Source: Nipponacmea schrenckii (Eukaryota; Mollusca; Gastropoda; Lottiidae). From it: 64,000 bases of DNA. A model generated the notes under the pieces. The model did no database searches and was not told where the DNA came from. It was given only the letters and a program-made list of their open reading frames with translations. Below are positions 51,224 through 62,100 of this stretch, one piece after another (within the stretch, counting starts at the first letter, position 1; every line of letters starts with the position of its first letter). Location of the stretch: assembly GCA_030562195.1 (NCBI GenBank), contig JAUJPP010000012.1:5828001-5892000 (forward strand), read 5' to 3'. A program made the translations under genes and the position numbers.

Positions 51224-51485
51224 CTTGAAATTATGTATATATTATGGGGCTAATTGACTTCAGAAATGAAATAAACAGACTAAAACTTTATCAGCGGCCT
51301 TGACAACAAAATGTCTGAAGGAACTTCCGTTAATAACAAACGAGAGTTATTTCCCTTTAATTTTTACCTGAGCAGGTAAATTGATGATGTTTACGATCAA
51401 ATTCCTCAACCTTTACTCAACGTGAGTCAGGATTTATTTGTGGTGTCCACGCCAGTATTTTATCGTTCTAGGTTCCAATAACGGT
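51224..51485. promoter_or_regulatory. Divergent promoter region, DYNLT2B and unknown plus-strand gene
   Basis: DYNLT2B starts at 51223 on the minus strand. A plausible donor (AATAACG|GTGAGT) at about 51481 on the plus strand suggests a non-coding first exon of the downstream gene. The 200-odd bases between would serve both. Inference from layout. Confidence 0.4.
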
Positions 51486-51956
51486 GAGTTGAATTATGTT
51501 CACTTTTATAACTTAATATATTGATTAAACTTCAGGTGAGATTTCTGATTTTCAGGTGTGAATATTTATAAGTGGATTAAAAGGTAAACAGTTGTCCACG
51601 TATCAATTCATTACTTATATAAACATAGGTCAGATTTAATCAGATAATTAATTAAAATTGTATGGCTCATTAAGTACAAAATATTAAGCAATCCTTCTTG
51701 AATAAGTCTGCACACATCTGTATGGCCCTGGAAATAGGGTGCACTGATCTGAAATATACTGTAGTATGATTCTTTTTTATTATATAGAACTGTCACATAA
51801 TTATTTTAACTGAAGCCCGTCAGATTGTCTATCTATATTATAAAGATATCAAATATATTTATATCTATGTCTTAACATAGACTATTTAATTACTTTTCTG
51901 AACTAATTCAAAATGGAATGTCTGTATTTCTTCACAAAAATTTGTACATTTTTCAG

Positions 51957-52066
51957 CTGTCCACAGTGGCAGCGCCAGTCTCCAAATACTCAGGGTACAA
52001 GAAGTGGGAAGAGGGAGTCGTATCATGTGAAAATGAATTTCCTTCCGATCAAAAATTCTATACCAG
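51957..52066 (+). other. Probable exon 2 of the unrecognised plus-strand gene
   Basis: Bounded by a good acceptor (TTTTTCAG) and donor (CCAG|GTATTG). It is less AT-rich than its surroundings. One frame is fully open and reads LSTVAAPVSKYSGYKKWEEG, and joins in phase to the exon at 58320 (AG|T ATG). No upstream in-frame ATG was found, so it may be 5'UTR or may code. Confidence 0.45.
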
Positions 52067-52189
52067 GTATTGTTTAAGAAATTTATTTACTCTCATCATC
52101 CCAAAAACTATTTAGGACTCTGTTAATTAGAATAAAATAGAAACTATAGTGAATGTACAGAAGTTAAGCTGCCCTTAAGGAAGAAATGA

Positions 52190-52560
52190 AATGAATGATG
52201 TTATACATCCTACTCTTCTGCACCTTATGGGCTAATGAAGAGGGCCATACCATGCAGTGTGTAATGAGGGAAATGTGCATTTGCATTAGCCTGCTGTTTG
52301 CAGTTTCCAACTTTCGAGGGATATTTAAGGTTCACACAGCCTGTAGCACATATGTCCTAGGTTTATATCCTTTCCAAAAGACTAGATGCTCTTTCCATGA
52401 AAGTCCTTCAGACCTGCATCACTGACGGGGGAAACTGGGTGTAAAGATTTGAGGCTTTTGTGGGAATTTAACCTTGGGCCCTCAGGTTAGCGAGCAAGCA
52501 TGTCACTCATCGTGCAAGCATGTCACTCACCGAGCTACGCAATGCCCTGAGTTTGGCCCT
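52190..52560 (-). mobile_element. SINE copy with a duplicated head segment
   Basis: Tail (ctactcttctgcaccttatg) at about 52210, body (ctagatgctctttccatgaa) and head (gggccctcaggttagcgagc) follow the plan of the copy at 50177. Near the head, 'gtgcaagcatgtcactca' is duplicated in tandem (about 52495-52530). Orientation is minus. Located in an intron of the unrecognised gene. Confidence 0.65.
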
Positions 52561-52720
52561 ATAGAAGAAAGCAGATAGAAACAGAATAATTTTTCTCGAC
52601 CACACCTTATAGCCTAGACTGATGAAACACCTTCTGTCAGGCTATGATAATCAAAGTATTAAATAAACTGATTATTTCTCAACAATAGAATGAAGTAGAA
52701 AATTTCTTGAAATATATTAA

Positions 52721-52785
52721 TGATCACAATAGTTTTTTTTTTCCTTTGTATTATGTAGAAAGGAAAAAAAAAACTATTGTGATCA
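52721..52785. repeat. Perfect hairpin, 27-bp arms, 11-base loop
   Basis: The left arm 52721-52747 is TGATCACAATAG, ten T, CCTTT. The right arm 52759-52785 is its exact reverse complement. The loop is GTATTATGTAG. No terminal signatures or coding potential around it. Confidence 0.9.
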
Positions 52786-52909
52786 ACAAAACAATTACTA
52801 GAGCCACGTGTGGCACAGATTGGGACAGATTGGAGAATGTGGCAAATGGCAAAAGACTCTTTAGGTTATAGTCTAATAGTCTGTTCAACTTGTTGTGTCT
52901 TCGGAAGAT

Positions 52910-53320
52910 TTTGGAACCAAAAGTAAATGTCAGACATCACAAATGTCAAGGTCAATGACTTTTTAGCCTACCTTGTTTAGGGGAAGGTCAACAAACGTCA
53001 AGGTCACAAGATATAAGTCATCAAATATTCAAAATGTACACTGCTACTTGAAATCAAATGTGAAAAGATAAATAGTTAGCCAAGGTCAATGTCCTATAAT
53101 TCCAAAAGGTCAAGGTAAACAAAGGTCAAGGTCAAAATTTGAATTTGCTCCTTTTTTTAAAACTATAAAGCCGAAAGAACTGTCTATTTAGACAAACTGG
53201 CTAATTTTATGAGGTGAATGTTTCTTTCTGAAGAAATAAAGTAGATGTCAGAGGTCAAATGTCAAAGTATTAAATGAAAGCCAAGGTCAAAGTCACCAAA
53301 GATCGAGGTCACGAGAAATA
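52910..53320 (+). repeat. Cluster of AGGTCA-type hexamers
   Basis: Many copies of (TCA)AGGTCA or close variants occur, for example near 52948, 52985, 53000, 53082, 53110, 53127, 53251, 53280 and 53308, some as direct pairs (aaaggtcaaggtca). The motif equals nuclear-receptor half-sites, but spacing is irregular and it may be a degenerate element. Confidence 0.5.
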
Positions 53321-53329
53321 AGATTTCTA

Positions 53330-56300
53330 ATTTTGAAAAATCAAAATTGAAAAATCTGCTTTCATGATTTAGTTGCAATTTTGAAGGTCTTTCATTTGAC
53401 ACCAAAATCAGTCAAATGGGATGGGCCGTAATAAAAATGGCTACCCATCGGCACAAATTCCATTGACATTTATCAATCACACAGGAAACAGTCAACAGGA
53501 AGTTTAAATTGATTTTTTGGTCTAAACCCAAAATAGATGCAAAAAAAAAATTCCAAAAACAAGCAAAGTCCTACAATTAGTGCTCTCAATCTCAGAAGGT
53601 CAGATTCACCATACAGGTCTACATTAAACTTGACACAATTATATGGATAACAATTAGGAGTACTTTAATAAATAACTTGCTTTGTTTAGACGAAGGTACT
53701 TCCGTCTTTATCAAGCTATGTAATTGTATTATTACCCAGTTACTAATTACCACTTAAAGAAGTCCTACATTAGTCTCAGAAATGGGCATCTGTTAACTTA
53801 TCACAATTAGTCATATAGTAAGTGGTCACAGCTCATCGTCTAAATTTGAGTGATTGCTTCACTGTGACAATTGCAACATCACTTAAAAACAAGAGAAATG
53901 GCATCATTGTTTCATCATTGAGACATCATGTGAAGCATTAATTAAGATTTATAAAAACCATGTAGGCTGATTCCATAGAAAATTTCATTTAAATGTGATC
54001 AGAATGACATCAATTTGACATGATATTGAAACCTTGTATGAAAAAATGCAAAAATGTACTTGTATTTGGTCAAAATCTGATTTAATATTTTTTTTACTGT
54101 TACATCGGTACATGGCTATTATACTTTTAATTATAACCTGTATTATAACTCAACAAATACTTGTGTTATAGTACAATAATAAACATGGTTTTTCTGTTTT
54201 CAATGATTTTAGATTATTTTCTATCAAACTAGGAATACAAGGTACTAATCACATCACCATATCCATATTTAGGAGCTTTCAATGGTATCAGAAAGAGAAA
54301 ATGACTACATATACAAAGATTCAAGTGGTCATCCATGACATAATATATCTTTTTTTTTTACTTTTATAAAATGAACAGTATATTCTGTCTAGTTAAATTG
54401 ATTTCATAGTTCAAAACTGATATTGTAAGTCAAATCTTGAACAAAAAAAAATAGGTAGAAATGGTTCACTATTTGAAATAAACATCTCTAGCAATAATTT
54501 TCTCTAAGTATTTTTTGTGTATTTTATATAAAATACAAATTGCTGGTATTTGATTTGGACAAAATATAATAATCCAATCAATGAAGCTGATTGGTTATAT
54601 TAAGAAATGTTAGGTCACATTGTTATTCATTCAGTTAACTGGGATCTGAAATTGAGGCAGTAGGTTTGCTGGCAGCATGGCTAAAAATCAATACACATTA
54701 CTATAGAGTTTTCTATGGAATCGTTTTACTCTTCAACTATCTATTATTAACATGGTAACAGGAAACTGATTGGCGTCGTACTGTCTGTAGTAAAATTTTA
54801 CTAGAAACCGGTGCTGCTGGAGAAGTCTAACTGGATGTTCATGATTTATGGTATGTTTTATGGGATGAATACAGTGATTGAACTGGGGTATTTTGACTGG
54901 CGAGAGGTGAAAGTTCAATTATGTCTTCTATAGATTTTACCAATGACTAGCTAACTGTGTTGATTATCAATGTTCTTATCAATGTAACTCGGAATTGGTT
55001 CCGGTAGGTTACTATAATAAGATTTTATTGAGGAATGGGTGCCACATTGTAAGTTAGTGCTGGCTGTGTACTGGGATATTCTTGGAAGTTGTTGATCAAT
55101 GACAAGTGTTTTGTGATTGTGTTTATCTGTAGGGAGAGTTAGTCAGTGATGATTAATACCTATATTGGAATATTGGATTGTTGAACTAGGACGTAGTAAG
55201 ATTCTAGGTTATTATTATGATGTAATAGAAATAGGTTAATAAGTTATCTATGTGGTGTGGGGCGAATTGAAGGAAATTTCATTTATACATATAATATGAT
55301 ACCTCAATTGCTATTAACCATTTATATTTGATTTTTTGACAAAGTCAATTTTTGAAAATAATTTTTTTTCAATTTTAAAAAAGATTTTTTCTGTGTTCAA
55401 CTTTTCAGTTATTTAGCATAATAGTTTATTCAATTATTGGAATACTTGTCAACACTACAATCAGAATTAGAACAAATATGTTGCTGAAAGCCAAGATTTT
55501 GGAACTTGGCCTTTTTTTGTTAAATTCTTTATTTTCTTTAAGTGAGCTTTTGTAGAAACATCTTCAAATATGTTATAATCCACAACCAAGACTCAATACT
55601 TCTGATATTGTAGTTCAAGTTTAAATAATACAGTGTGAAGAGGTTTGAAATGTTTCTTGGAATCTAATGAATAAGTTGTTATCATTGTGAAATATGAAAT
55701 TATAAATATTCCGGGAATGATCTGGAAGTTGAACGCAATTTAGAAGTGAGGAGTATGTATTTAGGCTATCCAATAATTATTGTCTTGTATTATATATGAT
55801 CAGGTAGATCAAATGGCCATTTCTTTCATGAGTACTTTCTGTAATATTTTTTTTGTATGAAGACAGCCTTTTCTTTTCTTATAATAAGAGTAAATTTACC
55901 TTCCAATGGTAAAAGTTATTTTATGTAGGTCACATTGATCAACTTTTTGTCAAATACATTGAAGACTGTTTCAAATTTCAGATGTTTTCTTTGAAATACA
56001 AATAAATAAAAACAAGCTCTCATCCTCTCGGTAATCAATCTGAATTCCAAATAATGATAGTCTAATCTGAAATTGTATGCATCATTAAAGCATTTGTAGG
56101 AATCTTGGTCGGCAAGACATTCATTAAGTTTCTGTCTTAGAAACCAATTCCATATCAGCCTGATAGTTCTTTCATGTTGGTTAGATTGTGACAAGACATG
56201 ATTTAGAGGATTTCACCCTTTGATTAGTTTCTGATCAGTCACAGTGACCTTCCTTTGATCATTGACACAGCATAAAGAGCATGTGAATTTTCTAGAGATT

Positions 56301-57060
56301 GCTATCAGTCATACTCCATAATATTCAAGTTAGTCCTAAAATATGTTAAAATGACTTTATTCATGTCTTTTACTAATTCTCTACAAATTCAGTTTAGTTA
56401 TAAAAGGAAATTTAATCATTTTTATTGAATGAAGAATGTAAGAGCAATCAAAAATTTGTTTGCTTTCTGCTTGTTGATATTGTAGGGCCTACTTTTTTTG
56501 TATGATGTGTCTTTAGGGTTTCTTGTAGCAGTCAATATCACCATGAACATACATGTATGTTGAGTATAGAAATTATATGTGGTCACTTTAACTACATGTC
56601 CAGTATAATGTTTGACTTGACAAGAAGCAATGAAGTGAGTAATAGCTATAAATAGTAAAAGGTACATTGATAAATCAACCTCTTCATCAGTAGAAATGAT
56701 CAATATCATCATTAAGAACACTCCAACCACCATTCCCCTTGTATATGACTCATTATATTGTTTACATCTGATTGTTCTGCTGACATTACCTTCCTATTAT
56801 AATACATGACATTTACAAATATCACATAATTTACTTCAATACATGCCCTAGACCTTTTTCATTGTGAAATGTAATTTGATGCTTATTAAAGGCAAACATG
56901 TGCCAAACCGATTTTTATAGAAGTTTGTTTTCCAATCACTGTTTTCTACTCAAGCTCCTAGAAATGCAGTATATCTTTATTTGTGAAGACCATCTTATCT
57001 ATAGTGTCATTTCGTAGAACATTTCTGCCTTTACAAATGTTAGTGGTCTTTGGTACAAAT
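53330..57060. other. Long intron of the unrecognised gene, no feature seen
   Basis: AT-rich sequence with short uninformative open frames. No RNA gene, exon or clear repeat recognised. Confidence 0.4.
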
Positions 57061-57570
57061 CAAGATTTTGTCTAGATTGATAAATCAGTTACTGTCAAGT
57101 TACTGAATCTGTTACTGTAAAGATAATAAATCTGTTGCTATCAGGATCGTGAATCTGTTCCTGTCAAGATTTGTGAATCTGCTTCTATTGAGATTGATCG
57201 TTACTGCCTACCTTTATTGATGAATCTGTCTAGATCAGTGAATTTGTTACTCTCAAGATTGGTGATTTTCTTACTGATAAGCTTGATGATTCTGTTACCC
57301 AAGATTGGTCAGTCTGTTACCATCAAGATTTGTGAATCTGTTACTGTTTAGATTGGTGATTCTCTTACCCTCAAGATTGGTCTATATGTTATCATCAAGA
57401 TTGGTGAATCTGTTCTTGTCAAGCTTGATGAATCTGTTACTGTTTAGATTGGTGATTCTGTTATCCTCAAGATTGTTGAATCTGTTAATGTTCTGATTGG
57501 TTTAATTTCTTAATGTCCCGATTGTTCAGTCTGTTACTGTCAAGATTGATGAATCTGTTACCGTCAATTA
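57060..57570 (+). repeat. Degenerate ~24-30 bp minisatellite
   Basis: Units resemble 'gattggtgaatctgttactg' followed by tcaa, repeated roughly 18 times with many substitutions and length changes. A 63-codon frame (VNLLLFRLVILLPSR type) is a product of the repeat. Confidence 0.75.
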
Positions 57571-58319
57571 GTTACTTTCATGTGTTTTAATTTGCAAATT
57601 GCAAAGATTTTGATTTTACTGTTATCAAGAAATTTTGTTAAAAAAGTTTGCTTTCACCAAGTTTGTTTGAGATAAATAGTAGAATATGGGTTGTTATTTT
57701 TTGTTTATACCCATATCTGTCAGTCAAAAGCAGCCATAGCTTCTGGTCTTTGATCCTTTGACAATGACTAATGTGTTGTTTAGAAAATTTCATTCTTGTT
57801 GTGAGATAGATTTATTGATCTCTCCTTGCACTTCTTTTCTTGTTGGGTTCATATATTTGAGTTTATATCAGTGCAAGTATATCAATGAATAATTTACAAT
57901 CAATTTATTTGCATTATGAGCATCGTTTATTAATTTGACTGGTTTAAGAGGTTATAAAAGGATTATGTCAATGTTGTTAAAAGATTTCGTGATATCAAGG
58001 TGATTCATGAATTCCCCTAACTTCCTGTCACAGTATTGTTTTATATTTTCTATAGGTCTGAAAGTTAATGGAAACATGTGTGTTATTATTCTGGTTGCCA
58101 TGTAAACAAACTAAGTAACATTTTCTTAAGAACAGACATGTGATTGTCATATTTTGAAGACTTGAATTCAAGAATTTTATATTGTGTCATGGAGAGAAGT
58201 AAACCTCCTTAGTTTTCTAGATATTACAATAACTAAGATTTGAACCTTTATTTAAAAATGTGAAATTAAAACCTAAATTTGGAGTAATAATGTAGCCAGT
58301 GTTCAGTGTTTTTTTAAGT

Positions 58320-58722
58320 ATGTCCAGTTCGGATACAAGTACTTCACCTGTTCACATAGTCTTCCCAAACTTTTCTCAACAACCTGCCCATAAAATAGAA
58401 GAAGGAATCGAAAACTTTCTGGAAAATTTTAAGAATCATGTGTCTACATTGGACAGTCGCATGAGTTTTGGTTCCGGTGACTCTTCTGGATTTACTAGTT
58501 CTGTTCCTTCAACGAATTCTGAATATGCAGCTACGTCTTTAGACAGTCCAGATAAAGATGGATTAATCTATCGTGTCCCAGATAAAACTGAATGGATTAA
58601 GAGACAAGGGATTATTGATGAAAGTCGTAGGATTAGTGAATGGGCTTGGAGTCGGTTTCAACATGACGATCAACCTGATATATCTAGTGTTGGTAAACAA
58701 ACACAAAACTCAGCTGCTTCAG
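58320..58722 (+). CDS. Unrecognised gene, first clear coding exon (134 residues), continues beyond the window
   Basis: ATG at 58320 follows an acceptor (TTTTTTTAAG|T) and the exon ends at a good donor (TTCAG|GTACGT). The protein starts MSSSDTSTSPVHIVFPNFSQ. It is Ser-rich in the middle, with a basic/acidic helix-like end IKRQGIIDESRRISEWAWSR. Codon use is less AT-biased than the flanks, and the frame is open over 130 codons, which supports real coding. I do not recognise the family. The W-x-W tail and Ser-rich body suggest a cytoplasmic regulatory segment, but that is a guess. The next exon was not found in the remaining 5 kb. Confidence 0.6.
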
Positions 58723-60810
58723 GTACGTTATCAATCAAATACATGTTGTCAATGAATGTTGTTTGTGGTTTTATTAGTAGTTTGTGAAAGGTGCTAGCAA
58801 AACTGCTGTCATAAACACTTCTGTTAAGAGTATTAAATCAAGGTATCTAATAATACTGTAGTCTTATACAAGCTGAATCTTCACTGATATCCTTGATGAA
58901 GTAGATTAGACTCTGAAGATGTCATACAGGTATGGCCATTGCTCACAAAGAAAATAATGCAAAGAATTTCTCATGTAGAATTTACATATTAAATATTAAA
59001 TCAGGGATCATTCAAATCAATGCATCCAATATTGTTTGCAGTTGCTATGACATCAAGACTTGTCGCTGAACCACTGTCCCAAGTAGTTTACCAATTCACT
59101 TCAAGCTTGAACTCAGACAGGGTTCTTTGGGATTGTTTGCCATTTCTGTTTTCTGATGTCCAACTTGATGGCATCTCAGAATTGTCTCATGACCCTGTAA
59201 TATTAAAAAAATCAATATCAAAAAACTTTGATGATTTTTAATTAATTGCCTTGACAAAACCCTCATTTAAAATATTCATTTTCACATTTTGACAATGGCC
59301 AACCCATGAGTGAAAGACAAAATCCATCAAACCATGTTGTAACGTTTTCTTAAAATAATATTTCATTTCTTTGATTTTATTTATTATATCTTTAGAAGAA
59401 CATGATGTAGACATCTCTTCATTCTTTAGACAAACTTATCATTTATCACATTAAAAAACCTGGATTCGACAGGCAACAATATCATACCACTAGGCCATTT
59501 TTGTCTGTACAGAATAATGATATTGTAAGAGAAGACAATGATTGGTCTACTGACATTTTCTAGACTAATGATTTCCATGTTCTTATACATACAATGTATT
59601 TATCTCATTTATTTAAATATCATAGGTGATTCCATCTTTAGGCTATTGGTGATCTTTAGAGCAGTTTTTTCTAATGATTTAATATTAAGTCTTACTATGA
59701 CATTCTGGAAAACTGTTACAGAAGAACAGAAAAACCTCATTCAAAACATTTCATCAAACATCTTGGATAAAATTTTGGATTTAAATTATATATTACATAA
59801 TCAATTAAAAGTAGATGGTCATGTCAATTGTTGATTGTTTTTAATGTTCTGTTGCTATTAAAAAACAAATACTAACATATTGTGGTAATTTCTGTTTTTA
59901 TTGTTAATTAGTCAAGTATGCCCATTAAACTCATTAATTTAGATATTAAAGCACTATTTATCATGGTTGCTGAAAAAGCACCATATAATTTATTGCTTTG
60001 CAAGTTTTAATAATTATGTCAATACTTTTCAGTGGTCTTAATATCATTATGATCTAGTCAAATCTAACCTCTGCACCTACAATAATGTGTCAACTACATC
60101 TCAGTAACTTGTAGGCCATGTGACTGGAATAATGAGTGCTTTCTTTGTCAATAATCCTACCATGTTGACCCCTGTATGTTTGTGAACTGGGTTTTTAGTA
60201 ATTGAAGATCTGAAAATTAAATAATAACTGTGGTTCCTAGAGATTTGAGAATGAACTGGTCTGAACTGAAATACCTCTGAGTATCAGCTGTCTTGCTGCT
60301 TAATTTTACTGTAAACACTCTTGAACTGTCTGCTTAGTTTCACTTTAAGATTCAAAACTTCAATGGAAGTGGTGTTTGACAAGTGAGTCTTTATTTGGCA
60401 TGAAAGAAATTAATAGTGTATGTTTAATGATATATTCGGGTTCAATGAAGGCATGCATTTATAATAGGAATATAACATTATCCTTTTTAGAGAAATGAGG
60501 ATATCCAAATGATAACTTTGCATTTATAACAATTATATTCACTATAGGTAGCCTATGTGGAAATTTAATTATAAGTTTATAAAATGAAAGTGTTTGTGAT
60601 AATAATGAACACAGTTTTATCCGATATTGTTACTCTCTATGTATAATATGATATATAACATGCTAGATATCATGAAGTTTCTATTGCAAGTCATGTCTGT
60701 CAAGATACAGTAGAGATGATATGAATTATTGAATAGAAAGATATTTATAAAGAAGATGTAATCAAGTGAACTATTGGAATCCTGTATCAATATTGTTTTT
60801 AATTAGATTA
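58723..60810. other. Intron sequence of the unrecognised gene, left of the minisatellite
   Basis: Open frames at 59020-59241 and 59538-59834 lack splice context and domain features. No other feature seen. Confidence 0.4.
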
Positions 60811-60814
60811 ATCA

Positions 60815-62100
60815 TAGTAGACTAGAATTCTTCATGTCTTAGCTGATAATCTTCTTCTGGATTACAATTCATCTTCCCATAAACCTAGACTAGAATTCTT
60901 ATGTCTTATATAATAATCTTCTTCTGGATTATAATCCATCTTCCCATAAACCTAGACTAGAATTCTTCATGTCTTAGCTAATAATCTTCTTCTAGATGAT
61001 AATCTATCTTCCCGTAAACCTAGACTTGAACTCTTATGTCTTAGCTAATAATCTTCTTCTGGATTATAATCCATCTTCCCGTAAACCTAGACTAGAATTC
61101 TTCATGTCTTAGCTAATAATCTTCTTCTAGATTATAATCCATCTTCCCGTAAACCTAGACTAGAATTCTTATATCTTATATAATAATCTTCTTCTGGATT
61201 ATAATCAATCTTCCCGTAAACCTAGACTAGAATTCTTATGTCTTATATAATAATCTTCTTCTGGATTATAGTCCATCTTCCCGTAAACCTAGACAAGAAT
61301 TCTTATGTCTTATATAATAATCTTCTTCTGGATTATAGTCCATCTTCCCGTAAACCTAGACTAGAATTCTTATGTCTTATATAATAATCTTCTTCTAGAT
61401 TATAATCTATCTTCCCTAAACCTAGACTAGAATTCTTCATGCTTAGCTAATAATCTTCTTCTAGATTATAATCCATCTTCCCATAAACCTAGACTAGAAT
61501 TCTTCATGTCTTAGCTAATAATATTCTTCTGGATTATAATCTATCTTCCATTAAACTTACATTAGAATTCTTCATGTCTTAGCTAATAATCTTCTTCTAG
61601 ATTATAATCCATCTTCCCGTAAACCTAGACTAGAATTCTTATGTCTTAGCTAATAATCTTCTTCTGGATTATAATCCATCTTCCCGTAAACCTAGACTAC
61701 AATTCTTCATGTCTTAGCTAATAATCTTCTTCTGGATTATAATCCATCTTCCTTAAACTAACTAGCAATTCTTCATGTCTTAGCTTATAATCTTCTTCTG
61801 GATTATAATCTATCTTCCCGTAAACCTAGACTAGAATTCTTCATGTCTTAGCTAATAATCTTCTTCAAGATTCCGTAAACCTAGACTAGAATTCTTCATG
61901 TCTTAGCTAATAATCTTCTTCTAGATGATAATCTATCTTCCCGTAAACCTAGACTAGAATTCTTCATGTCTTAGCTAATAATCTTCTTCTGGATTATAAT
62001 CTATCTTTCATTAAACTTACATTAGAATTCTTCATATCTTAGCTAATAATCTTCTTCTAGATGATAATCTATCTTCCTGTAAACCTAGACTAGAATTAAA
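60815..62100. repeat. ~57-72 bp minisatellite, about 19 units
   Basis: Contiguous units contain 'actagaattctt(c)atgtc', 'ttagctaataatcttcttct', 'ggattataatccatcttccc' and 'gtaaacctag'. Variation: the 'cat' after the EcoRI-like gaattc is present or absent, the middle reads tagcta or tatata, and the end reads cccgtaaac or cattaaac. Runs of like units are clustered, for example the tatata type at 61160-61390. No spacers separate the units and there is no coding frame. Confidence 0.92.

Noticed and set aside
58570..58722. BNIP3-like identity for the W-x-W segment
   Set aside because: Only a faint resemblance around the tryptophans; no BH3-like or transmembrane segment is visible in this exon.
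59020..59834. Open frames at 59020-59241 and 59538-59834 as exons of the new gene
   Set aside because: Neither has matched splice signals in phase with the 58320 exon, and composition equals the background.
40215..62100. CRISPR-like arrays at 40.2-41.1 kb and 60.8-62.1 kb
   Set aside because: Units are contiguous without unique spacers, and the genome is eukaryotic with spliced genes.
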